Shown one piece after another: positions 1 through 5,114 of a stretch of 5,944 nucleotides of DNA (position 1 is its first letter; every line of letters starts with the position of its first letter). Source of the DNA: Acidimicrobiia bacterium (lineage in GTDB: Bacteria > Actinomycetota > Acidimicrobiia > Spongiisociales > SHLN01). The notes beneath the pieces were generated by a model. It did no database searches, had not been told where the DNA came from, and saw only the letters and a list, made by a program, of their open reading frames with translations. Both the position numbers and the translations under genes were made by a program. The DNA is taken from assembly GCA_030624805.1 (NCBI GenBank), contig JAUXJL010000143.1:1-5944 (forward strand), read 5' to 3'.

Positions 1-403
1 CAATATCGATCACCACATACGGCGGACTGCCCGGAGCGGCCCGGGTAGCTCCCGCGAAGGCCAAGGCCGCCTCCTCAGCCCCCGTGATTACGTCCGGCCG
101 CACGCCGAGGGCTGCCTCGGCTCGATCGAGAAACTCGTCTCGATTGGTCGCGTCGCGGGTGGCCGATGTGGCGATCGCCCGGACCACAGAGACCCCGGAC
201 TCCCCGAGGGCGGTCCCGTACTTCGTCAAAACATCGATAGTTCGGTCCACCGCTGCGTCGTCCAGGCGACCGGTCAGATCGACTCCGGTGCCGAGCCCGG
301 TGACGGTTGTGCGACGATCGAGCCAATCGACCTGGCCGTCCTTCACCTCGGCCGTGAGCAGCCGCATCGAGTTCGTGCCGATATCGATGGCACCAACTTT
401 CAT
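1..403 (-). CDS. Ppx/GppA family exopolyphosphatase / guanosine pentaphosphatase, N-terminal part
   Basis: The first 134 residues of a Ppx/GppA phosphatase (about 300 residues when short-form) are visible; the gene runs off the left edge. Members of the ASKHA actin-like ATPase fold remove terminal phosphate from polyphosphate or from pppGpp. Seen here are the phosphate-1 loop AIDIGTNSMRLL (5-16), TGLGTGVD (35-42), the ATSATRDATN segment (79-88), the ITGAEEAALAF segment (106-116) carrying the conserved catalytic-region Glu, and the beginning of the phosphate-2 loop (VVIDI, cut at the edge just before the expected GG). ATG 403 overlaps the DUF501 stop (ATGA), and GGAG lies 9 nt before it. Position corresponds to Rv1026 (ppx2) of M. 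tuberculosis. Whether it prefers polyphosphate or pppGpp cannot be settled from the N-terminal half. Confidence 0.96.
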   Translation of the reverse strand, partial: MKVGAIDIGTNSMRLLTAEVKDGQVDWLDRRTTVTGLGTGVDLTGRLDDAAVDRTIDVLTKYGTALGESGVSVVRAIATSATRDATNRDEFLDRAEAALGVRPDVITGAEEAALAFAGATRAAPGSPPYVVIDI

Positions 404-924
404 GGCGGTTCGCTCCACTCCGGGTTGCGCTCAACCTGAGAGTTCACCTCCCGCACGCACGGCATGGCACAGTCGAGCGGCTCAACAAAGGGAGCGACGA
501 TGGCTCCCACCGGGTTGGCACTCGCGGCGGCCGAATGTGCATAGTGAGCGTGCAAGCACTTCAGGCCTTCCCCTTCGTTGCCGCCGACCCCTCCGGTTGG
601 GGCGGGGTCGACCCCGATTGGAAGGGCCGCGTCTCGCTCGGTGGCGTAGGCGGCATTGGCCCTGGCCATTTCGTCCCGCAGTTCGGAGCTGGAAGCAACG
701 AATGCCTCGAGGCGGGCAATGCCACCTGCCGACTCGAGGCGAGCAACTCGCCTGGCTGCCAGCGGGCATGACAGCCAATAACGGGTCGGGAACGGCGTCC
801 CGTCCTCAAGGATGGGAGGCACCGATACCACCACGGGTAGGGCCAGGTGACAACGGACCACCACCTCAACCTCGGCTCGGAGGGGGCGATCGATCTGGAT
901 AGCGACGACTGATTGGTCGTTCAC
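400..924 (-). CDS. DUF501 family protein, conserved in Actinomycetota, function unknown
   Basis: The 174-residue protein belongs to DUF501, an uncharacterised family typical of actinobacteria and found almost always between the ftsB-like gene and ppx (Rv1025 in M. tuberculosis). Diagnostic stretches are VVVRCHLALPVVVSVPPILE (21-40), DGTPFPTRYWLSCPLA (41-56), GGVGG (111-115), KCLHAHYAH (122-130) and NPVG (137-140). It has no signal peptide or membrane segment and should be cytoplasmic. C25, C53, C123 and the histidines H125, H127 and H130 form a Cys/His set that could bind metal; that is inference. The start is GTG 924, which overlaps the ftsB-like stop (GTGA), and the stop TGA overlaps the ATG of ppx (ATGA), so it is translated in step with its neighbours. 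The constant pairing with ppx suggests a link to phosphate or polyphosphate metabolism, but nothing in the sequence shows a reaction. Confidence 0.93.
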   Translation of the reverse strand: MNDQSVVAIQIDRPLRAEVEVVVRCHLALPVVVSVPPILEDGTPFPTRYWLSCPLAARRVARLESAGGIARLEAFVASSSELRDEMARANAAYATERDAALPIGVDPAPTGGVGGNEGEGLKCLHAHYAHSAAASANPVGAIVAPFVEPLDCAMPCVREVNSQVERNPEWSEPP

Positions 925-1286
925 CCGCCGTCTCGGCCGGTGAAGAAGTCGACGATGGCGTCGAACCAGCTCCCCTCTCGCTCAGAAGCCTCTGGCTCAA
1001 CGGGCGCGATCGGATCATCGGGGATCACAATGTAGGCGATCTCCCCTGGACGGACGAGCCCGAAATCCTCTCGAGCACGGCGCTCTATCTCGACGGGCGT
1101 CTCGAGCGCAGCCACCTCTTCCTCGAGCTGAGCGTTGGCTCGTTCGAGGGCCACGAGCCGATCCTCAGCACCGGACACAGCCTGACGTTGGGTCAGGATC
1201 TGTCTGAAGGGCACGAGCCCGACCAGCATCACTGCCAGGAAGAACACCAGGGTTGTCGCCAACATGGGGATCCTGCGCCGGGTCAT
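921..1286 (-). CDS. FtsB/DivIC-type septum formation initiator
   Basis: A bitopic divisome protein of the FtsB/DivIC family; in better-studied bacteria these pair with FtsL through coiled coils and help activate septal cell-wall synthesis by FtsQLB and FtsWI. I place the start at ATG 1286, which overlaps the eno stop as ATGA and gives 121 residues; a TTG at 1301 would add five residues (MGGLS) but has no better ribosome-binding site. A short basic cytoplasmic end (MTRRR) is followed by one membrane segment (about 7-25), a heptad-rich coiled coil (about 30-63, QRQAVSGAEDRLVALERANAQ and on), then the family signature AREDFGLVRPGEIAYIV (71-87). The acidic, proline-containing tail (PDDPIAPVEPEASE) and an amphipathic end (WFDAIVDFFTG) are variable regions. 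It corresponds in position to M. tuberculosis Rv1024. Its stop overlaps the next GTG by 4 nt. Family is clear; ortholog status to E. coli FtsB is by architecture and context. Confidence 0.93.
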   Translation of the reverse strand: MTRRRIPMLATTLVFFLAVMLVGLVPFRQILTQRQAVSGAEDRLVALERANAQLEEEVAALETPVEIERRAREDFGLVRPGEIAYIVIPDDPIAPVEPEASEREGSWFDAIVDFFTGRDGG

Positions 1287-2560
1287 CGATAGGCCGCCCA
1301 ACCCGCAAACCGCGCCTGGTCCCCGAGCCGTTCTTCGATGCGGAGCAGCTGGTTGTACTTGGCGGCGCGATCGCTGCGGGCAGGTGCACCGGTCTTGATC
1401 TGTCCGGCGTTGGTCGCCACTACGAGATGGCTGATGAAAGAGTCCTCCGTCTCGCCCGAACGATGACTAACCACACGGTTGAAGCCAGCCGAGTCGGCCC
1501 TCGACATGGTGTGGAGGGTCTCGGAGAGGGAACCGATCTGGTTGACCTTGATGAGAATGGCGTTGGCGGCTCGTTGGGCAATTCCGCGCTTGAGAATCTC
1601 CTCGTTGGTCACAAAGAGGTCATCTCCAACAATCTGAAGGCGGGAGCCGTAACGCTCCGTGAGGAGCTTCCAACCGTCCCAGTCGCTTTCGTCAAGCCCA
1701 TCTTCAATGGAGACCAGCGGGAAGGCGCCTGCCAACTCACCGAGGTAGTCGACCATCTCGGCGGTGCTGAGCGCCCGGGCCTCACCTTCGAGGGTGTAGG
1801 TGCCGTCGGCGAACAGCTCATTGGCCGCAACGTCCAGCGCCAGCGATACGTCATCGCCCGGACGATATCCCGCCTTCTCGATGGCCTCGGTGAGAAGTTC
1901 GAGCGCCTCGCGATTGGTCGCCAGATTGGGCGCAAACCCGCCCTCATCACCAACGTTGGTCGCCAAGCCACGGTCGGCGAGCACGCCCTTGAGGGTGTGA
2001 TAAATCTCAACCCCCCATCGGAGCGCCTCCGAGAAAGTGGGTGCGCCGGCCGGCACGAGCATGAACTCCTGGATATCGACCGAGTTGGCGGCATGAGCTC
2101 CACCGTTGAGCACGTTGAGGAGTGGTACCGGAAGCAACCGGCCGGCGGGGCCGCCCAGGTATTTGAACAGGGGGACATCGAGCGAGGCTGCGACGGCACG
2201 AGCGCACGCGAGCGAAACACCCAAGATGGCATTGGCGCCGAGCCCCGCCTTGTTGGGAGTGGCGTCGAGATCGATCATTCTCTGATCGACGGCTTCCTGG
2301 GCGGTAGCGTCGAGACCGACAACCGCCGGGCCAATGGTCTCGATGACATTGGTCACGGCCCGTGTGACGCCCTTGCCCAGATACCGATCGCCGCCGTCAC
2401 GGAGCTCAACGGCCTCCATGCTTCCGGTTGAGGCTCCCGACGGCACCGCGGCTCGCCCGAAACTGCCGTCGGAGAGATGCACCTCAGCTTCGAGAGTCGG
2501 GTTGGCACGTGAATCGAGGATCTCTCGGGCCCACACTGCCGCGATGGTGGTGTCGCTCAC
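1283..2560 (-). CDS. eno: Enolase (phosphopyruvate hydratase)
   Basis: Cytoplasmic enolase interconverts 2-phosphoglycerate and phosphoenolpyruvate in glycolysis and gluconeogenesis. The 425 residues match the usual bacterial length (about 420-435), and all catalytic features are in place: REILDSRANPT (12-22), the mobile-loop SGASTG (41-46), H156 (NGGAHA), E165 (QEFM), the acid/base E206 (GDEGGFAPN), metal ligands D243, E286 (SIEDGLDESDWDGW) and D313 (VGDDLFVTN), base K338 (IKVNQIGS), H366-R367-S368 (SHRSGETED) and K389 (QIKTGAPARSDR). The ending KYNQLLRIEERLG is also standard. Around D243 the sequence reads LDVAAN where LDVAAS is more usual, but this is not a catalytic position. The start is GTG 2560, backed by AAGGAG 5 nt upstream. 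The stop TGA overlaps the ftsB ATG by 4 nt, so eno leads a coupled group with ftsB, the DUF501 gene and ppx, as in many Actinomycetota. Confidence 0.99.
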   Translation of the reverse strand: MSDTTIAAVWAREILDSRANPTLEAEVHLSDGSFGRAAVPSGASTGSMEAVELRDGGDRYLGKGVTRAVTNVIETIGPAVVGLDATAQEAVDQRMIDLDATPNKAGLGANAILGVSLACARAVAASLDVPLFKYLGGPAGRLLPVPLLNVLNGGAHAANSVDIQEFMLVPAGAPTFSEALRWGVEIYHTLKGVLADRGLATNVGDEGGFAPNLATNREALELLTEAIEKAGYRPGDDVSLALDVAANELFADGTYTLEGEARALSTAEMVDYLGELAGAFPLVSIEDGLDESDWDGWKLLTERYGSRLQIVGDDLFVTNEEILKRGIAQRAANAILIKVNQIGSLSETLHTMSRADSAGFNRVVSHRSGETEDSFISHLVVATNAGQIKTGAPARSDRAAKYNQLLRIEERLGDQARFAGWAAYR

Positions 2561-2565
2561 ACAGT

Positions 2566-2571
2566 CTCCTT
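2566..2571 (-). promoter_or_regulatory. eno: Shine-Dalgarno site of eno
   Basis: AAGGAG lies 5 nt before the GTG at 2560. It is the best ribosome-binding site in the window and supports GTG 2560 as the enolase start. It fits independent, high-level initiation at the head of the eno group, in contrast to the weak sites before the overlapping genes. Confidence 0.8.
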
Positions 2572-2595
2572 GTGCACCGGTCTTGCATCCATTCG

Positions 2596-2631
2596 CTTCA
2601 GTGGCACCCCGACGCCGCCCGGCGCCTGAAG
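2596..2631 (-). promoter_or_regulatory. eno: Stem-loop in the eno 5' leader
   Basis: CTTCAG (2631-2626) is perfectly complementary to CTGAAG (2601-2596) on the transcribed strand. The stem can continue inward through GCGCC against GGTGCC with one bulged base and one G-U pair, leaving a GC-rich loop of about 11 nt. No run of T follows on either strand, so it is not an intrinsic terminator; a 5'-leader structure that stabilises the mRNA or modulates translation of eno is the more likely reading. It ends 3 nt before an ATG that opens an 11-codon frame running into the eno start. Confidence 0.35.
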
Positions 2632-2634
2632 ACG

Positions 2635-2662
2635 AGCCTAGTTTGGCACGTCGGCTCGCGAA
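2635..2662 (-). promoter_or_regulatory. eno: Weak candidate eno promoter
   Basis: A possible -10 hexamer TAGGCT (2640-2635, fitting TANNNT) lies 16 nt downstream of TTCGCG (2662-2657), which keeps only the TT of a -35 box. It falls in the only sizeable intergenic region, directly after the AT-rich patch, and would give an eno leader of roughly 65-70 nt. If real, the proximal TTCGCGA site covers the -35 element. The match is poor and the call rests mainly on position. Confidence 0.22.
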
Positions 2663-2683
2663 GTTAATGATGATTTTCGCGAA
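2656..2683. repeat. Pair of TTCGCGA sites, 21 bp apart (candidate operator)
   Basis: In the eno upstream region, read on the minus strand, the heptamer TTCGCGA occurs at 2683-2677 and again at 2662-2656. The core TCGCGA is self-complementary in both, and the upstream copy is an 8-bp perfect palindrome (TTCGCGAA, 2676-2683). The centres are 21 bp apart, two helical turns, and the bases between are AT-rich in an otherwise GC-rich window. That geometry fits two dimers, or a tetramer, binding one face of DNA. No specific regulator can be named. Confidence 0.4.
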
Positions 2684-2720
2684 TTAGAGCTGACTATCAG
2701 TCGTCGACCCGGTGGGATGG

Positions 2721-3122
2721 CTAGTAGCCGACTGCGATACCCGACTGGAGAGGAGCAAGCATCGATCCGACTTGGTGACGCAATTCGGCCGGGCGAAACG
2801 GTTTGACCATGAACCAGTCGGCACCACGGTCGAAAGCCGCCCGCTCCATCGATTTCTGAGCATGAGCTGTGAGGACAATCACCCCGATGCCTGCGGTCTC
2901 CGCATCACCTCTGAGCTCAGTTAGCACTTGCCATCCGTCAATTCGAGGAAGCCCAATGTCGAGCGTAATCAGGTCGGGCACATGGAAGCGGGCCAACTCG
3001 AGCCCTGATTCGCCATCATCGGCCATCAGCAGCTCAACTCCCAATGGGGCAAGCGTGGCCCGCAGCAGATGCTGGACGACTGGTGAGTCTTCAATCACGA
3101 GAATGGTGGCGGTAGTTTCCAT
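2721..3122 (-). CDS. Single-domain response regulator (CheY-like receiver)
   Basis: The 133-residue protein is a complete receiver domain with no output domain. It has the acidic pair E11-D12 (LVIEDS), the phospho-acceptor D55 (LITLDIGLP), the conserved threonine T85 (IVLTAHA), the aromatic switch position F104 and the invariant lysine K107 (MVKPF). Phosphorylation and metal binding should therefore be intact. After the last helix only a short tail (LAPLQSGIAVGY) remains, so it must act through a partner protein, as CheY, Spo0F or DivK do, or as a phosphate sink. ATG at 3122 is the only sensible start, since a stop codon lies 9 nt upstream in frame. The GGAG before it is only 1 nt away, so initiation may be weak, leaderless or dependent on mazG translation. 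No histidine kinase is visible nearby. It sits between mazG and eno, where M. tuberculosis has lpqU; its signal and partner cannot be told from the sequence. Confidence 0.94.
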   Translation of the reverse strand: METTATILVIEDSPVVQHLLRATLAPLGVELLMADDGESGLELARFHVPDLITLDIGLPRIDGWQVLTELRGDAETAGIGVIVLTAHAQKSMERAAFDRGADWFMVKPFRPAELRHQVGSMLAPLQSGIAVGY

Positions 3123-3183
3123 GCTCCATTACTCGGCCACACAGCCAATCGGTAGAGGGGAGTATTTCGGCCGCAGGAGGTGA
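3123..3183 (-). promoter_or_regulatory. mazG to response-regulator gap with anti-Shine-Dalgarno-like stretch and possible start-masking fold
   Basis: In the transcribed sense this 61-nt gap begins TCACCTCCT (3183-3175), which matches the 3' end of 16S rRNA (anti-Shine-Dalgarno). It also contains two arms that can pair: CTCC (3179-3176) with GGAG (3127-3124), and CGGCC (3173-3169) with GGCCG (3138-3134). The GGAG is the only Shine-Dalgarno-like element of the response-regulator gene, and it sits a single base from the ATG, unusually close. An in-frame TAA at 3131-3129 rules out an upstream extension of the reading frame. There is no U-tract, so it does not look like an intrinsic terminator, and I cannot point to a convincing promoter. 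A role in limiting translation of the regulator is inference. Confidence 0.3.
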
Positions 3184-4629
3184 CTAGTCCTCTGGCCGCT
3201 TGGCCCTCTCCCACAACAGATTCAGCTCGTCCACGGAGAGGGCCTGCAGATCCCCTGATGACTCCATGTGCCGGAACCGCTCAGAGAATCGATCGACCGC
3301 TTGACGGAGCGACATCTCGGGGTCGATGTGCAGGTGCCTGGCGAGGTTCACAATGCTGAACAGCACGTCGCCGAGCTCATGCTCAACTGCGTCACTATCG
3401 CCGAGAGCGTTCGTCAACTCGCCGAGCTCTGCTCTGAGAACGGTGAGGACTTCAGTCGGTTTGTCCCAATCGAATCCAACAGACGAGGCCCGGCGCTGCA
3501 GCTTGGCCGCTCGGGCCAGCGCCGGCATGGCGACCGGCACATCATCCATGAGCGAGTCACGCCGCTTTTCCTCCTGTTTGATCCTCTCCCAGTTCCGGCT
3601 TACCTCCGGCGCCCCCTCCACTTTGATTGGCAAGCCCCCATCTACACCAAACACGTGGGGATGGCGAGACACGAGTTTGCGCCGGTGATGCTCTGCCACC
3701 GACTCGATATCAAAGACGCCGGCCTCTTCCGCCAACATCGAATGGAAGATCACTTGCAGCAACACATCTCCCAACTCCTCTTCCACTTCGAGATATGCGG
3801 GAAGGTCGGGGTCGCCGGCGGGAGCCGAAGCCGGGAGCTTCCCAACCGCCTCCATCAGCTCGTAGGCCTCCTCAATGAGATGGCGAGCCAGGCTGTGATG
3901 GGTTTGCTTGGCGTCCCACGGACAATCACGTCGAAGCTGCTGGGTTATCGCCAGCAGTCCGGGCAGGCCAACAGATCCGGGGTCGAGGTAGACGGACGTC
4001 CGAGCGTTGACCGGAGCGGAATCCAGATCTGACAGCGCCAACTCGACAAATTGCTCACCGGCGAGGCCGGCGTCGTGGACCACAACCAGTACGTGGTTGG
4101 GTTCCAGCACCTCGAGTAGTCGCCCCTTCAGTTCACCGGCAACCAACCCGGTGTCTACTTGTGCGAATATCGTCGGCGATGCGAGCAGCAGAGGTCTCGG
4201 GAGTCGTCTGGCATCCAGCAGCTGGAGACCACCGTCGAACGGATCGACGCCAAGTCCCGACAGTCTCGCATCGAGAAACGACGGTGCACCGATGACCTCA
4301 ACTGACAGCTCGGCTGCCGCAGCTTCCTTTCGAACGAGGCCAACCGCCTGCTCCGCAAAGGAGGGATGACCGGGCACTGCGTAGACGACGGGACCCTCTT
4401 GAGCAGCCTCGAGCACCCTCGCTGCGATCTGACCGTAGACCTCGGCAAAATCCGACGCGGCCTCGTAGAGGTCGTCGCAGGTCTCGAGCTCGCGGTGTCG
4501 GGCGAGCTCAGCCGCAGCAGGATGCTGCAGCGTGCGAACGATCACCCGCGGCGCTTTCTCGATTGCCGCCCACGCACCGCGAGTCATCTGGTCCAGGCCG
4601 GCGGGACCGAGCCCCACGATGGTGATCAC
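3184..4629 (-). CDS. mazG: Tetrapyrrole methylase-like / MazG nucleotide pyrophosphohydrolase fusion (YabN type)
   Basis: MazG hydrolyses (d)NTPs to NMP and PPi and cleans non-canonical nucleotides from the pool. With the GTG at 4629, which overlaps the upstream stop as GTGA, the protein has 481 residues and starts exactly at the domain (VITIVGLGPAGLDQM); the open frame reaches back to a GTG at 4665, but that would add 12 residues lacking family similarity. Residues 1 to about 215 are a SAM-type tetrapyrrole (corrin/porphyrin) methylase fold, with GLGPAG near the start, VPGHPSFAE (85-93) and a SFLDARLSGLG segment (117-127). The first MazG half follows: CPWD (236-239), the EExxE metal motif (253-257), ELGD (285-288) and RHPHVFG (322-328). 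A second half has ExxE (401-404), ExxD (418-421) and NLARHLHIDPE. Acidic metal ligands are present in both halves, although the residue before E401 is Ala where an extra Glu is common. Length and order match Bacillus YabN (about 490 residues). The substrate of the methylase-like domain is unknown. Confidence 0.95.
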   Translation of the reverse strand: MITIVGLGPAGLDQMTRGAWAAIEKAPRVIVRTLQHPAAAELARHRELETCDDLYEAASDFAEVYGQIAARVLEAAQEGPVVYAVPGHPSFAEQAVGLVRKEAAAAELSVEVIGAPSFLDARLSGLGVDPFDGGLQLLDARRLPRPLLLASPTIFAQVDTGLVAGELKGRLLEVLEPNHVLVVVHDAGLAGEQFVELALSDLDSAPVNARTSVYLDPGSVGLPGLLAITQQLRRDCPWDAKQTHHSLARHLIEEAYELMEAVGKLPASAPAGDPDLPAYLEVEEELGDVLLQVIFHSMLAEEAGVFDIESVAEHHRRKLVSRHPHVFGVDGGLPIKVEGAPEVSRNWERIKQEEKRRDSLMDDVPVAMPALARAAKLQRRASSVGFDWDKPTEVLTVLRAELGELTNALGDSDAVEHELGDVLFSIVNLARHLHIDPEMSLRQAVDRFSERFRHMESSGDLQALSVDELNLLWERAKRPED

Positions 4630-5114
4630 GGTCCGTAGACACCCGGTTCCGGGGTTACCCGCCACTCCCCATACCTGGATGCCACCTCCACATCGGCTTC
4701 GCGCAGCTGACTACGAGCCCACTCGATAGGCGGAAGGTCGTCGGCGAGTAATGGCGCGAGCTCTCCCCACAGGGCCCCCTGAGGCCCGACCCTGGCCTGG
4801 ATACGGAAGAAATCGAGATTAGCTCTTGGGTCCGACGAATCCTGCGCCCCTAAACCGGCCTGGGCCGCCGCCAGTACCGTCTGCTCGGACAGGGCAATCC
4901 CAAACTCCTCCCCCGCCGCGGCGGTCAATACCTGATTGGCGACTACCCAATTGAGCGTATTTCGGAATATGTCCAGTCCGATCGAGGGCTCTTCGGTCGA
5001 AATGGGTATGTCGTCGAAGTCGAACGCAACACCGTCGACAGTGAGCACGTGGCTGCTGCCAGCACATCCGGAGAGCGCTAGACCAATGATGGCGAGGGTC
5101 AGGGTCTTTTTCAT
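4626..5114 (-). CDS. Small lipoprotein with SurA N-terminal-like (chaperone) domain, no PPIase domain
   Basis: This 162-residue protein has a classic lipoprotein signal: Lys-Lys at residues 2-3, a hydrophobic stretch at 4-15, and the lipobox LSGC with the lipidated cysteine at residue 17. The mature part starts with a SurA/PrsA-like N-terminal pattern: VLTVDGVAFDFDDI (24-37), then an amphipathic helical region ending in ANQVLTAAAGEEFGIALSEQTVLAAA (59-84). The C-terminus reads VEVASRYGEWRVTPEPGVYGP; a similar VxxRYGxW ending is common in actinobacterial SurA_N-domain proteins encoded beside mazG. There is no room for a parvulin domain, so it is probably a chaperone-like or scaffold protein on the outer face of the membrane, not an isomerase. 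ATG at 5114 overlaps the mfd stop (ATGA), and its own stop overlaps the mazG GTG (GTGA), so its translation is probably coupled to both. The lipoprotein call is firm; the SurA relationship is inferred from patterns. Confidence 0.85.
   Translation of the reverse strand: MKKTLTLAIIGLALSGCAGSSHVLTVDGVAFDFDDIPISTEEPSIGLDIFRNTLNWVVANQVLTAAAGEEFGIALSEQTVLAAAQAGLGAQDSSDPRANLDFFRIQARVGPQGALWGELAPLLADDLPPIEWARSQLREADVEVASRYGEWRVTPEPGVYGP

Noticed and set aside
84..902. 272-codon plus-strand open frame across ppx and DUF501
   Set aside because: It lies opposite two clearly recognisable minus-strand genes and its product is low-complexity, rich in Arg, Ser and Pro, typical of a shadow frame.
1253..2431. 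392-codon open frame on the plus strand opposite eno and the start of ftsB
   Set aside because: It is the exact antisense of the enolase gene, whose protein has every catalytic residue; the translated antisense product shows no family motif. Long antisense frames are expected opposite GC-rich genes.
2686..2720. Possible terminator after the response regulator (GACT-GAT-AGTC and CTGA-TAG-TCAG mini-hairpins)
   Set aside because: Stems are only 4 bp, the loops 3 nt, and no T-rich tract follows; not enough for an intrinsic terminator.
3175..3180. Perfect plus-strand AGGAGG Shine-Dalgarno sequence
   Set aside because: No start codon with an open frame follows at a usable distance; a TGA and TAG come directly after. 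It is more meaningful read on the minus strand as an anti-Shine-Dalgarno-like stretch.
3268..4032. 254-codon plus-strand open frame opposite mazG
   Set aside because: Antisense of the MazG halves with their EExxE, ELGD and RHPHVFG motifs; no recognisable domain and no fitting ribosome-binding site.
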